64,000 nucleotides of DNA from Dryococelus australis (GCA_029891345.1 CM056993.1:276784016-276848015); one strand, 5' to 3'; positions 1-12,198 are shown, counted from the stretch's first letter. Numbers and translations: made by a program. Notes: generated from the sequence alone by a model not told the origin.

Positions 1-212
1 ATTCAGATCATTTATAAATGAAGCATTGAAACTTATAGATAACACATAAATAATATTACATTTTACAGGAAAAAAAAAGTAACTGTTATGAACACAAGCA
101 TAAAACGCTTGTGATACATGGCATATGTTGGAAATAAATAACACGTCATAGATGGGGAGATTTTTCAAAGGTTTAATTAAAAAAGGCCGAAGAAACCATG
201 AAAAGACTATAT
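1..212 (+). repeat. MITE family B, truncated by window edge (B1)
   Basis: This is the right half of a roughly 420-bp nonautonomous element. It matches the same interior and right terminus seen in full at 43202-43627, including the AACGCTTGTGATACA block and the end GAAGAAACCATGAA. The left half lies outside the window. Noncoding. Confidence 0.7.
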
Positions 213-261
213 CAACTTCCGTAGGAGTGTGTGAACGCGGCGGGCGGGCCGGTAACGGGAC

Positions 262-263
<2 letters not shown>

Positions 264-307
<44 letters not shown>
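264..307. repeat. (GA)n microsatellite
   Basis: An uninterrupted GA dinucleotide run of about 44 bp. The Ser/Leu-rich and Arg/Glu-rich reading frames across it are microsatellite translations, not genes. Confidence 0.95.
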
Positions 308-308
<1 letters not shown>

Positions 309-469
309 CGTGCACGAAGAGTTAGCGGCAGGCGCCCATGTGTCAGAGGCGACCCTGACACACTGCGCTCGCAGACTCGCGCCGAGATGCATCAGCCAGA
401 GCCGCGCCAGACTTGAGGCCACGCGCCGTCTACGGTCCCGCATCCTCCACGTCATTCACTCTCCACCCA

Positions 470-953
470 TACAGACTCACTGGACTCGCATTCGGGAGGA
501 CCCTTGGTTCGGTTCCCGGTTACGCCATCCTGAGTTCGGTTTTCCACGCCGAGGTAATTAGTTTATGGAGTGGATGTCGAGACACGAAAGTGAAGCCGAT
601 AATAAAAGACAAAGGCAGGGTAAACAGTGACAAAAAGGAGCATGTTTTACATTACTTACTATGTAACTTTTGCCACTCATAATATGGCGTCTGACGTAAA
701 CAATCTGACTGCGCATGCGCAGTTGAAAGAAGCCAGACAAGGCATCGGCTTCACTTGATAAACGTGGAGAAGATAGGATGTTGCCACTCCAGCATCTATT
801 ACCGCCATGGTTTTTCATAGTTTTCCGAAACCACTCCAGGCGAATGTTGGGATGGGTCCCTTAATAAAGGCCTTGGCCGATTCCTTCCAAATAATTCCCC
901 AATCCCTCTTCCTTTAGCAACTTACACCGTCTCTAGTTACCACGTTAAGCCCA
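470..953 (+). mobile_element. tRNA-derived SINE, family S2, split by MITE D1
   Basis: The left part carries the CGCATTCGGGAGGAC head and a degraded B-box (GGTTCGGTTCCCGG). The right part resumes at 811 with the family body CACTCCAGGCGAATG and ends at ACGTTAAGCCCAATA. The body is interrupted at the position of the family's TTTTCCATGG segment by a 267-bp MITE. The 3' end runs directly into MITE A1. Confidence 0.7.
544..810. mobile_element. MITE family D, copy 1
   Basis: A 267-bp palindromic-ended insertion within an S2 SINE. Its ends are inverted copies of a CCATGGAGGTAATAG-like terminus followed by TATGGAGTGG on the left and CCACTCCA on the right. The interior is highly similar to 17673-17936, with GAGACACGAAAGTGAAGCC and CTGCGCATGCGCAGTTGAA in both. 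Noncoding. The superfamily is unassigned because the target duplication cannot be read cleanly. Confidence 0.75.
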
Positions 954-1378
954 ATATGGGCTGTTCACGGTAAAATGAAAACTTTTGAAAGCCCTGCTTA
1001 AGATCTACTTGTATGGCCGTTGTGTATTCCTCCACCTTACGTAACATTAACATTGCCGTGGGCCTCATCACTTTATTCATGCGTCGGTCAAACGAAACTG
1101 TGAAATGATTAAGAAAGTAAACATTTCATAAATATGCTAGTTTTTACACACTGATTCGTTGAAAAACAGAAAGCGAAATAAATAATTTAAATTATCACAA
1201 ATGGTTATCTAACACTTTTTACTCGACGTTAAGATATGGAAGTAATTTCCATCTATCGTTACCAACTTTACCGGGCGCATGTCACTCAGTGCGCCCGTAG
1301 AAATATATGCAGACATGGGCAGTGACTTTTTTTCTAAAGTTGAGTTCAACAGTACTTACTTTATCGTGGACAGCCATA
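954..1378 (+). mobile_element. MITE family A, copy 1
   Basis: A roughly 425-bp element with near-perfect inverted ends related to TATAGGCTGTTCACGGTAAA, followed by GCACTTTTGAAA. Internal landmarks shared with the other A copies are CATTGCCATGGGCCTCATC-like and GGGCGCATGTCACTCAG. It begins at the terminal TA of the preceding SINE, consistent with insertion at TA. Noncoding. Confidence 0.8.
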
Positions 1379-1413
1379 ACTTACCTACATCCATCAATAC
1401 ACACACACAGAAT

Positions 1414-1792
1414 CTGTTCATGGTTACTCCCAACTTTTCTGAAGCCTTGCTAAAGTTCTACTTCCAGGATATTCCTCCGCCCCATGCTAATAAAGCTTAA
1501 CCAAGTCTAAAAAATTACACTAAAGGGACGACGAACAGCATTCGTGAGCAGCTAGTTTAGTAATATTTTCCTGTTTCCTCTTTTTTCGTTTATTCATATT
1601 AGCTATAAATGAAGTATTATAATATATCAATAAAATATACGTCGAACTTAAATCTAACCAAAAATAATACATTTATATGTTAACAGAAGTAAAAAGTAAT
1701 TGTGACAAGTGAGATATTTAGAAAACACATAACACATGGGGTGATATTTCAAAGGTTCGATTTAAAAAGCGCGAAGAAACCGCAAATACACG
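1414..1792 (+). mobile_element. MITE family B, copy 2
   Basis: It contains the family B left interior (CCAACTTTTCTGAAGCC, GATATTCCTCCGCC) and the right interior ending in GAAGAAACCGC. The right terminus is fused directly to an A-family element without its own full inverted repeat. Confidence 0.7.
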
Positions 1793-2198
1793 GTTAATCG
1801 AGCACTTTTGAAATCAAGCTTTGAAAAATGCCCCTGTGTGTATTCTTAACACGCACGCTTAGAGGCATGCGTCATGTAAAGTTGGTAGCGACGGAGGGTA
1901 AGTACATAGTTCCTTGCTTCGACGATGAATTAAAAGTGCCAGGTAAACATTTTCGAGTACTGAAACTATTATTTTTTTTGCGTTTTTTAAACATGGAAGT
2001 GAGAGTAAGAACTCGCAAACTTTTAAAATGTTTACTTTTATAATAATTGCCAGGTTTCACTTGACCAGCGCACCAATAAAATGATCAGGCTTGCGTCAAT
2101 GTTAATTTTACGTATGGTGGAAGAATACACAGTGAGCACACAAGCACATCTTAAACAGGGCTTTTGAAAATGCTCAGTTTACCGTGAACTGCTTGTAT
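1788..2198 (-). mobile_element. MITE family A, copy 2
   Basis: Reverse-orientation A copy with GAGCACTTTTGAAATCA at the left and CTCAGTTTACCGTGAAC at the right. The left TIR is shortened at the junction with B2. The short ORFs inside are chance frames in noncoding repeat. Confidence 0.75.
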
Positions 2199-2384
2199 AA
2201 CTGTTTATTGGCGAAGGCCGAGCGCCCAGCCGTGCCGGGGCCCACCTGCAAACACCCTTTTCTTAGTAGTGATTATTAATTTATTTCAGAATTTTTATGC
2301 CTCTCAACAGCCAGTGACCAGCTACAAGTGAAAATCCTTCTGGTGTTCCCTCCTAAAGCAGGGTCACGAGGGTTTGAACAGGAA

Positions 2385-2617
2385 GCTGGCTCTAAGCGGA
2401 GCCTGCTGCACTACCCGAGGAAAGAATGGCTAAGGTTAGCCGAGAAAGGTATGGAGACGAAAGCGGAATGAAGACGGGGGAGGACACGGAATATCCCTGA
2501 GAAAATACCTACACCATATGATAACCCCCGTCCGGGACCTGGGATCGAAGTGGGGTCCTCAGAAGTGGGATACCAGTGACTTAACCCACTGAGCCAATCG
2601 TGTGTCCAGTGATCATA
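2385..2617 (-). mobile_element. tRNA-derived SINE, family S4, copy 1
   Basis: On the minus strand the head reads GATTGGCTCAGTGGGTTAAG, an A-box-like start of a tRNA-derived promoter. A B-box-like CTTCGATCCCAGG follows, then a body ending near TCTTTCCTCGGG. A second, diverged copy lies at 12753-12967. Boundaries are approximate. Confidence 0.55.
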
Positions 2618-3454
2618 CATGAATAGGCTACATACTGCAGCTGGCACTGGCGGCAAGCTCCCGTTATGTGTGGTCCAGGGTGACCCACCTCATCCCTCCA
2701 CTCCCCAGGCTGACGCGCTCGTCACCTCGTGCCCCCTCCCCCTTCCTGGTGAAGCCCGGAAATGACGTGGCTGGCGTCACGACCCCTCATCCTCCTCCTC
2801 CTCCTCCTGCTGAGGAGCCGACGAACATACACGAAGCGCAAGAATATTCTGGGGATTTGGACACTCGGCGCAACTAGGGAATTAGCGAAATTACTAGATG
2901 ACGACCTACTACCCTATAAATACCGCAGCGGTCCAGTGGCCAGAAGTCTTTGGCGAAGGCCATCTAGCTGAGTGCAGGGGCGAAGACTGGTACGAACGAG
3001 GTGTTTGTGGTATGAATCGACGAGAGGGCGTGATACCCGACGAGTGAGATCTACTGTGCGTGAGGACGCTCGGAGAACTCTATAACATTGCGGGCTGGCG
3101 GAACGTGAACTAAACTGAAGTGGGACCGAATGGACATGTAAAACGGATTTTACTGTTACTATTGGTACAGTCAAATATGGACACATAATTAATAAAATAA
3201 TTTAATATTTTTTGTTACACTGTCTATTGGGATTGACTTTTAATTATTTAATTCTGTTGATTTATTTAAGGTAATTATAAAATATATTAATTGAAGTCAT
3301 TAATTGTAAACAGTAAGTGATGTCAATTTATTGTGAGATGTTGAGTCGAGAGAATTTTGTTTGTAATTATTGTAAATAAAATTAGGAAACTATAATTGAC
3401 TCCTTTATCTAATTAAGACCTTCATTCCTTAACGAACTTGGTTTAGCCGACTGA

Positions 3455-3518
<64 letters not shown>

Positions 3519-3614
3519 ACAAAACAGTAAATATTACGTCAGAACCTTCTACCATATATCAAGACAGATCAGTGACTGCGCCTTTTGAACCGAGAGAGGT
3601 AATGGAGTGGAATA
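2618..3614. other. Intergenic, no supported gene
   Basis: It holds a short CTC-rich stretch near 2788-2808, a TATA-like CTATAAATA at 2914, an AATAAA signal at 3375 and a GA microsatellite at 3460-3516. The TATA/AATAAA spacing could reflect a promoter or a decayed LTR-like unit, but there is no matching second copy in the window to test this. Confidence 0.4.
3460..3516. repeat. (GA)n microsatellite
   Basis: About 57 bp of uninterrupted AG/GA dinucleotides. Confidence 0.95.
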
Positions 3615-3810
3615 GGCACGTTTGGACCCGCATTCGGGAAGCAACTGGGTTCGATTCCCGGTCCAGCCATTCTGATTTCGGTTTTACATGGTTTCCCGAA
3701 ATCACTCCAGGCGAATGCTGGGATGGGTCCTTACTGCAGGCAACGGCAGATTTCTTCTATGTTCCTGCTTCGTCTTTAAAATGATCTCGCTGTCGACGAG
3801 ATGTTACAGT
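3615..3810 (+). mobile_element. tRNA-derived SINE, family S2, copy 2
   Basis: It has the head CCCGCATTCGGGA, a perfect B-box GGTTCGATTCCCGG, the body TTTCCCGAAATCACTCCAGG and the tail block ATCTCGCTGTCGACGAGA. This is the best-preserved S2 body in the window. No clear target duplication was recognised. Confidence 0.8.
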
Positions 3811-4343
3811 CGATAATACTCGATACCTGGTGCCGAATTTGGTAGAAAGCCTGGTGCAATAGTCGGAATATCAGCAGGTATGCGAGCCGGCATAGAAGAT
3901 TCCCTTTACACGACAGCAGTTGGCGCACTACTGTTTGCAACATTCGTTCGGTGGGCGCGTGGCGTATGGTTCGTAGTAAATATGAACCCCAGTCGCAGCA
4001 GTGCTGCTAGTCACTGTGTAAAACTATTTAAATAACTAACTAGTATAGCTTAATACTGCTTTGTTACTGCTGGCCGTTACATTAATTCAATGCTTACTAC
4101 TTAAATACTTACTCCATAAATACTTGAAAATGATCATGTAAAGCACGAAAGAACGGGAGTATATTTTTTTAATACTGACAAATTTCAAATGGTTCGCAAA
4201 ATGTATTTTTTCCTTAAACTACTAAGTCATTAGCACCATTTTAGTATATAAAAAAATCCGATGGAGTTTTAAACTCAAATCCATTATAAACGCATAAATT
4301 CGCGTCACGCCACTTTCCCACAGTGCTTCCAGTTTTCACAGCT

Positions 4344-4431
<88 letters not shown>

Positions 4432-6718
4432 ACTCTAAGTATATACATGCATGTAAAACTACTCGTATTACATTTTCACTGTACAGGAAATGCATGAACT
4501 ATTTAGCAGTTTTAATAGTAATTAAAAGATGTCATCATCAACATAACATGTCGTCTTCGTCAAATTTTAAATCCACCTGAAAGAGCTTCAACCTCACGAA
4601 CGTATAATCAAGATGGAGGCGACATTGTTTGGTTTATTCATCAATTCGTTCTAAGTAGTGGCCACGGGGAGCGCCCTACGCTCTGGAATTGCAATGCGAC
4701 TGGTTAGGGCAGGTCCTATTACCAAACCTGGTATGAAATTTGGCCGTACACGGCAACAAACACCTGACGGGTGCCATACTAGCTGGTGTAATGACCGTTA
4801 TGGCAGACCTTGCACATATTTTACGGAATCTTGTACCGTGTAATATGGCCTGAAGCCTTACCTGCATATCTACATTGCATCTTTTGTTGTAAAACACGCA
4901 TCTATAGTACAGTAAAGAAGACATTCCTAGATTAATATTGACTGTAGATGTTTAAACCAATCTTGGCAGCACTTGTGCTACAAAAGAGTCCTATAAACAC
5001 TTTTGAAATGTTTGGAATAAAATAACAAATATATATATATTGTCTTGGTTCGAGGTATTTCACTCGAAAAGACTCACCTATGGCAAAGTAAACAACTCAT
5101 GTAAACAAACACAAACTTGGCTCTAAAATTGAACGAGAACCACCTCAAAACGACACGATGTTATTATAATATAAGGAACATCTCTTGCCCAGCCTGTAAT
5201 TTATAGTCTAAGATTCTTAGACTTATCAAGGACAAAGGCGGTAGTTAGCCCTAATCAGTGACAAGGTACTGCGAACTTCCAACTTATTCTAATAGACTTT
5301 TACTCTCGATCAGTAACCATATAATTCCTCGCCTCCCCCTTCCCCTCGGTCTGTTTTACAGACCTCAACTGGCTGCTGTCTTCATCAGAATCCATTATCC
5401 CTTTTTCCAGCCCACCACACGGTATTTGGGCACTAGAACGCCATATTTTCACCATTGAATCAAAGTTGTACAGTTTACGCCGAATGACGATACGATATTC
5501 ACACGAACAAAACAAATCTATGAATTCATGGCATTAAAACTGTTTACTGCAGCAATATTTTCGCAAAATAGATCATTATGAGGCAATTTTTAAAACATAT
5601 GCACTGTGGCTCTACTTGCTATTGATATTTTTGTTGGGGTTTGTTTTTATGCGAATTCACAAAGTTCGATAATTCCAAACGAAGAACAAGTCTGACTCTT
5701 CGGCAATATAAATCCAACTTATATTCGGTGTTTCGAGACACGTAATAGCCAGGAAGGCTTAAAGTGTGACCAGTTACTTGATTACGTCTGTTTTAGTGAG
5801 AGTCGATATGAGCACGGAACCCATTTTCATGAAAAGAAGAATATTCACTGCAAGAAAATCGCGCATTGCATTATGCCTGGGTAGTAGCGCTATTGTAGAA
5901 AAAAAGGTGGGGGAGGGGACACTTCCCTAACAATTAAATCTTAAATATATTAAATATTAATTTACATATTTATAAAATTAAAAATGGCTAGCTAGTTCAA
6001 GCTAATTCGACTAAATGCACTTCTGCAGTCGTGCTTCAGTTATCAATCGATTCCATTACTTTCGATTAGTGTCCAGGAACTTTCATGAAAGTGTTTCTAC
6101 AAAAAACACTTTTCGCAAAATTATTATATACGGTCTTCACATGCACTTACACCAATGAACATCCTGTGACTACGACAGAAAAGGTATTTCAAGAACAGTT
6201 TCACGACACTATGTGGTCGAAAATGGCCTAATAACCACTGACGTGAAAAATATTACGAGCAATAAAGCAGTAGTGTGAGATGGCGACGTGCAGCCTCCAC
6301 TTACAACCCACTCAACCACCAGCGAAATCGATTTGTGAAGGGGCTGCCTACTCGCGAGAACCTCTTGAAGTCTTGGCGTCCCTAGCAACCGAGGCAAGCA
6401 GTTCGGCGCCAAGTAGGGCTGACAGACGTAGGCCTGTTTCAGCAGGAAAAATTCCGTTCCTGCACATTTTGTTCCGCGTGCTGTTCTTGTCTCTAACAGT
6501 ATGGTCAATATCCTAAGCTTGTGGGTATGAGCCGCGTCAAATATTTTTCTTCCTGCAATATTTGCCGTGGCTCAAACCCGGAAGACTAGGATGTGAAAAT
6601 ATAACCGTCTCGAAAGTTTGCGGATAGTATGCTGAATGTTACGTTTTCTAGGACACGTTGCGCGACTTATGAAAAATCGATACAGTTACACAATCTGATA
6701 CTGATCGTAGCATCATCG
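3811..6718. other. Intergenic, no supported gene
   Basis: AT-rich unique-looking DNA with one long CT microsatellite (4345-4428). Short ORFs around 4660-4920 and 5258-5515 overlap each other on opposite strands and show no recognisable domain. The interval 6209-6516 has two overlapping antisense ORFs of 99 and 78 codons, which I regard as chance. Confidence 0.5.
4345..4428. repeat. (CT)n microsatellite
   Basis: About 84 bp of CT dinucleotides. It generates poly-Ser/Leu and poly-Arg/Glu pseudo-peptides in the frames that cross it. Confidence 0.95.
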
Positions 6719-6784
6719 GAAGTCATATTCATTCCTTCCAAAGCACGTCCTTTGCAGTCAAATAATTCAGTCACATGAGTTTTG

Positions 6785-6862
<78 letters not shown>

Positions 6863-6973
6863 ACTTAAAAGAATATATATTCTTTTCATTTGGGATTTAT
6901 GAACAAAACTTATGTGACTGTATAATTTGACTGTAAAGGACGTGCTTTGGAAGACATGAACATGACTTCATGT
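6719..6973. mobile_element. Palindromic (snap-back) element with TA-rich loop
   Basis: The left arm 6719-6790 and right arm 6896-6973 are inverted copies of each other. Both carry CCAAAGCACGTCCTTT on the same strand once the right arm is reversed, and both continue into GAGTTTTGTTCATA-like sequence. The spacer is a (TA)n run followed by a short AT-rich segment. Noncoding and MITE-like. Confidence 0.75.
6788..6858. repeat. (TA)n microsatellite
   Basis: About 70 bp of TA dinucleotides in the loop of the palindromic element. Confidence 0.95.
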
Positions 6974-8290
6974 ATTTTTTTTTCTATAAATATATTCTAT
7001 ACATAATATGTATTTCCAACTTCAAAAATCGTCACGAATATCGACGAACGGAGTGATGAACGAACCAGAAGTTCAATTAACGTATTTCAGTTTCTAAGTT
7101 TAGTCTGGTTAGTTACACTTTTTTATGTTATTGTGTGTATATAAACTTCGGATGGGTCGAAAACGCAATGTCAGCAACAGTTGTTGTGTTTTTACCTTCC
7201 GAACATATGGCAACCATAGAGCCAATTACCCTATAAAGGCGTGGTGGGAAGAATGAGGAAGTGGAACAGTCCCTACTGTGCATGACGTCATGCGAGCTGA
7301 TGTTCAGCTTTGTTCACCGCACGGTCTGTTGACTGCGCGCGCTCTTGGGAACAGGGAGCCAGCGCTATGACTTTGAAGATAAAGGTCAACTAACACATTA
7401 GACATTGTATGAAATAATAATAGTTAGTACGATTATATTGTAACAAGACAACCAAATGAAAATCGTGAGTCTACGCATAGGTTTAAGACTCAGTAACAGT
7501 GTGATACATCCGTTGGCTCGAGGCACCACAGTTGTATAGCAATTGGCATGTTAATAACGCACGCCAATTGCTACGAATAGCAACCACCGCGGCTTTTCAC
7601 AGCTGACAGAACAATTTACTCTCCAATTACGTCCACGATTTGCAACTGATGACAACGCGAAACCCTAGAACTAGGGAATACCGGGAGTGGGAGGGTGGGC
7701 GGGAACTAACGTTCGTGTACAATAAATTTGTATTTCACAAATAAATATATCGTCGCAAAAAATTTGCTAACAAAAATACATGCCATCTAATGTTTCTTTC
7801 AAGCACAAGTTTGTAGGTGTGTGGTTATAAAGTTACATTTGTAAATTCCTAGACGCCGGGAAATTATTTTAGAAGCAATTTACCAAAGTCGATTCCGGGG
7901 GAAAAAATAGTTATTGCGTCCAATAAGTTTATTGCGAAATATACCGAACGTGTATCAACAGCTCTTTTTTCCTCAAGATACAGAGCATGCCAAATAAGCT
8001 TAAAGATGTTATTTCGCTCTGATACTGAGAACTGACTTTTAATGTGTGTATTTGTGTGTGTGCGTGCGCACATAACTCATAATACATTATTTTGATTCGA
8101 ATTATCACATCTCACTAGGTGAGTATGTTTTTATTGTTTGCACCTCCTAAAATCACTAAAATTGTGATTCTGGCATGTTGTTATGCATAAAATATGTTGT
8201 CTATAAAAACATTTTACGCGAATAAATAGTACTTTTAGTAATATCTACTAGTTTAACAGTATTTTGTACAGATATAAAACATTGCATTTT
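6974..8290. other. Intergenic, no supported gene
   Basis: AT-rich sequence with no recognised repeat terminus, domain or RNA. A short GT-rich stretch lies near 8045-8070. Confidence 0.5.
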
Positions 8291-8299
8291 TTGCCACAC

Positions 8300-8515
8300 T
8301 TACATAACGTGGTTCATGGCGCGCATGTTCCTATCTTGAAGGTCTTGTAGTTCTCTTTGAAAGGCATTATCTCTTCGCCGAATCAGACATCCTCCGACTT
8401 GTTTGTGCCCTGGCCCTTTACTAGCCGGACACTTCCTTGACGGGCCAGACAGACTGTCACTCTTCCGGAGGCGAGAAGAAGGAACACGTGGCCGCCACGT
8501 GTCTGTCGCCGCCAC
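8300..8515 (-). other. Possible host exon (unrecognised), minus strand
   Basis: A minus-strand frame of 71 codons sits in a local GC-rich island (about 8380-8650) within AT-rich DNA. Its last 25 or so residues (IRRRDNAFQRELQDLQDRN and on) look like a charged amphipathic helix, unlike the repeat-derived frames nearby. The frame ends at ATGTAAGTGT, which matches a strong splice-donor consensus (GTAAGT), so the stop may be intronic. I do not recognise the family, and no partner exon was found. It may be a chance ORF in a CpG-like region. Confidence 0.25.
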
Positions 8516-8768
8516 TGAGGAGTCTGCAGGGCGCTGGTCTGGCCCAGTGTCAGCCCGCGTATATTTAGAACGTCACAGTCCGCTCGCCACATCCGCCGGA
8601 ACTAGGAAAACCCTCAGTTCGGGCCTCCTCACTCCTCGTGTTTGTACACACAAGCTCGGGGAAATACACAGAGGAAAAGTTTATGGAACAGTTCTGCAAC
8701 CGTTTCACCCCACCAGCAACCTAGCTCTGGTTCTACAGTCAAAATGTTCTTTAACTTATTCGAAGCGT

Positions 8769-9186
8769 CGTTCACGATAAAGTAAGCACTTATGAAATCA
8801 ACCTTGGGAAAAAAAGTCACAGCTCCTACATGCATATATTTTAACAGGCGCACGCAGTCACATGGGCCCAGTTAAGTTGGTAACGATGGAGGGAAAGTAG
8901 TTCCATGTCTTGACGTTGAATTAAAAGTGCCAGGTAACCATTTGTGATAACTTAATTATTTATTTTGCATTCTGTTTTTATTAATGCATCGAAGTGTAAA
9001 ATGAGCTGATTTGTAAAATATTTACTTTTCTAATAATTTCACGGTTTCACTTGGCCGACGCATGAATAAAGTCACGAGACACATGACAGTGTTAATTTTA
9101 TATAATGCGGAAGAATACACAACTTGCATACAAGTAGGTCTTAAACTGGGCTTTCAAAAGTTCTTTGGTTACAGTAAACAGCCTAT
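8769..9186 (-). mobile_element. MITE family A, copy 3
   Basis: Terminal TTCACGATAAAGTAAGCACTT at the left pairs with AAACAGCCTATAG at the right. The interior has the family landmarks GGTAACGATGGAGGGAAAG and GCATGAATAAAGTCACGAG. About 418 bp, noncoding. Confidence 0.8.
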
Positions 9187-10887
9187 AGTTTTTTTTAAAA
9201 GGAACAATCACAATATTGCATAGTGTCGTTATGGCGCATGTAAAAATATATGTAGCGGAACAAAGCGTTCTGCTGTATTAATTATCGTTATTGTTTCAAA
9301 TATAATCGCAGACGTTGAGAGCTTACAATTGTTCGACAATCACGAATTGAGATAGCCATATTAATACTACTAATATTATTATTATGTATTTTATATGCCT
9401 GCGAACGGCAAGGCGCCAGTATGGGAACACGAGACATTCGGAAACGGGGAACGAATAGGCCAGGATCTGCACCAAGTAACCATCCAGGCATTCGCGAATA
9501 CAATGCTATATCACTAGGACACCTCGCTGGGTTATACTGCAACCAGAACCTAGCCATTCTATGTTCAAGTAATGAGATACACGAAAGGCAGTTCTGATGG
9601 TGTACGATACCAACAGACCGCCAGATGAAATCCCTTACTAGAAAGCGGGCTCTCAGTTTAACCTTGCCCTAGACGAACATAAGAAGACTGCTGCGCATCC
9701 AAGGTCAAGAAGCGAGGGAGCGATAAGAGCGACACTAACACGCACGCCTAGTGCATCATCGCTCCTATGTACAAGTCGTGCAGTGTTTCCGTCCTAACAC
9801 TTTACTGTGTTAACTATATCTTTAACAGTGGGATTTTATTACACGCGATAAAAGTCCACAGATCAAACTACCTGCGTGTAATCGTACTTTTCTCTTACCG
9901 CTTAAAGATACTTCATATGCAAGCATTAAAAATTTTTTTACTGAGACAGGCGTTTACGCGCAAACGATTTCACAGAAAACGTTTCAGTACAGTTATTAAT
10001 CGGAAAACTATACCTAGATAAGAATACAGAAAGGAGACGCAGACAACAACAAAAGAGCACTTTCTGGATGGAATTGAGCATTCTCACGCTAATGTAATTA
10101 ATTACGATCTCCCTGTCACGATAAAACTGGGCTAAGATTGCCTGGAATGCAACCCGCACAGCACGAAAATAACAGATATTTTCGAAGACTTTGATCACCC
10201 AGTGCTTAGTAGAAGTAATACCCCTTATCTAGGCTCTGGCGCTTTATCTAGGCTCTGGCGCTTTCTTTTATGTCGAATGCAACTACGGAACATGTGAGGC
10301 GGGTTACTTTTTTCTCTTATCCACGCAGGTTGTTTGACCTAATGCGAGTTATCTTATCAGTGGAAGAGATGACCTAAAAACCGATTATTTGTTTTCGACT
10401 GGAGTAAGCCAATTTGGATCCTCCTCTGACGAGACAATACACTGGGGGGTCCTTTCCTTTTCATTCAATCCCCAAACGCGAGATATGGAGTTTCTCTTTA
10501 ATGTTCTCCAATTTAACGACAAAAAAAAAGACAACGTTTAGTTACGTACAAGCACGTCTTTCACAACTGCATTTGACATTTCACAAGTGAACAAGAATCT
10601 GAAATCGCACAACCTGTAATAGTAAATGATATCAGACACCTTAATACACGTACGACGCTGATGCGAGATGCAGTGATTTTTTCAGTTCATAAAATAACAA
10701 AACCTATAAATAAATTGTATGTATTATATCATTTATTTTATTCTTCAGACAAATACCTGGACCGGATTAGGAAGTTACGATCATTCAAACCGTAACTTTA
10801 ATTGTCCTTAATGTTACTTTCTTAAAGTTCCATCCCACACATATCTGCCAATTGTTTACCTTTCTAACTTATTTCTGCAGTTAATAT
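9187..10887. other. Intergenic, no supported gene
   Basis: Nothing recognisable apart from a perfect 19-bp tandem duplication at 10225-10262. The segment 9385-9560 has higher GC and a long minus-strand frame (89 codons). It could be a fragment of an older repeat, but no second copy is visible here. Confidence 0.45.
10225..10262. repeat. 19-bp perfect tandem duplication
   Basis: The unit TTATCTAGGCTCTGGCGCT occurs twice head to tail with no mismatch, which suggests a recent local duplication. Confidence 0.9.
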
Positions 10888-11672
10888 TGTTACATGGATG
10901 CTTGAGGGGCGTAACTGAGTTTGTGAGGGATATAGGTCTTAATAAAAATAAAATAACTAAATATGATTATTAATTTATTCACACAGCTATTATTTCCAGC
11001 ATTAAATTATCTATCTCCACTCTTACTTTTTTATTTCTGAGTGGGCGAAATATTTAATGTCTATTTCAACTCTAATTAACGTCCTTATTAATGTCTCTGT
11101 TACGTTACAGTCACTAAAACACATACTCATCATTAACACGTGTTCAGTCTATCTGTTGCCATCATTTATAGTGCCTTTCACTCACGCATCTAGTCCAATA
11201 ATACAGTCTGCCAGCCGCACCCTTCACTGTTTGATACTCGCAGTCGCAGATTTCCCTTCCGCTGGCCACTTCTCTCGTCGCTCGTCGTCTATCTCTCGGA
11301 ACTCAGCCACTCATCCATTCAACAACTACTGAACTCGCTCGCCGCCCGGATACCTGTCGCAATATTTATAATCTGCTGGCCTTGGCCTGTAAAGTTCGTT
11401 GCGCCCCGAGTCACGCTTAGAGAAACTAGGGCAGCAAACCAGTAAAACATTCTTCAAATAAATACAGAAACTCGATACAACCAAAGTCAGCAACGCGCAC
11501 CGCAAAACGATTATCGTGTCGGCTAATTATTTTGGTAATAGATGCATGGCTCTTGGTTAAGCGCGCGCCTGTAATTAAAAAGTTCCATTGACTCGCCGCC
11601 ACCGCTATCATATAACTGCTGTCCTTCACTTTCCCTCGCTCGCGCGGGATGCGAAGCAGCGAGCGCGTAACA
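10888..11672 (+). mobile_element. Solo-LTR-like unit, copy 1 (LTR-element fossil)
   Basis: A roughly 785-bp unit that starts TGTTAC, ends GTAACA and matches 33521-34247 along its length. A TATA-like GCAATATTTATAAT occupies the same place in both copies. The TG...CA ends and short inverted termini fit a long terminal repeat. No internal retroelement coding region is attached, so it looks like a solo LTR. Flanking 4-bp sequences are similar but not identical. Orientation follows the TATA-like motif. The family is not determined. Confidence 0.5.
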
Positions 11673-11779
11673 ATGTTATAAACACAGGCTCGTAAAGGTT
11701 CAACTTGGCACATCTTACGTAACTGCGGTTGATATTTTAATATTATTAGCAAATTAACTGTGATTATAATGTATTTGCT

Positions 11780-12192
11780 GTTTCTTCATACTTTCTGAAT
11801 CAAAGATTTGAAAAAATTACCCCATTTACGGCGTGTTAGGCTCTTTCCTAAATATGTCGTGTATCGTAAAGTTTTATACTTCTGTTTAACATAAAAATAT
11901 CTTATGTTTGGTTAAATTGAAGTATTACTCATAATTTATTTCTAAATAATAATGTATCATTAAAAATAACAAGAATAAATACAGAGATAAAATAGGTGTG
12001 TTGGTAATGCCCAGTAAAAATAGTTCTCATGCCAAAAATTATCAAACTGAGCGCTAACGAATGTGGCGTTTCGTCCCTTTGGTGTAATTTTCTGGACGTG
12101 GAAGTTTCGTTAGCATATGGTGGAGGAATATTCTGAAAGTAGAACTTTAGCATGGCTTCAGAAAAGTTGGAAGTAAACACGAATACATTACA
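11780..12192 (-). mobile_element. MITE family B, copy 3
   Basis: A reverse-orientation B copy running from TTTCTTCATACTTTCTGAAT through the interior TAGGTGTGTTGGTAATGCC to GTTGGAAGTAAACACGAAT. It is followed immediately by an A-family element. Noncoding, although a minus-strand frame of 108 codons crosses it. Confidence 0.75.
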
Positions 12193-12198
12193 CAAAGG

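Noticed and set aside
2880-3440. TATA-like motif, then AATAAA, suggesting an LTR or promoter
   Set aside because: No second copy, no TG...CA boundaries and no target duplication could be recognised, so it is only noted in the intergenic entry.
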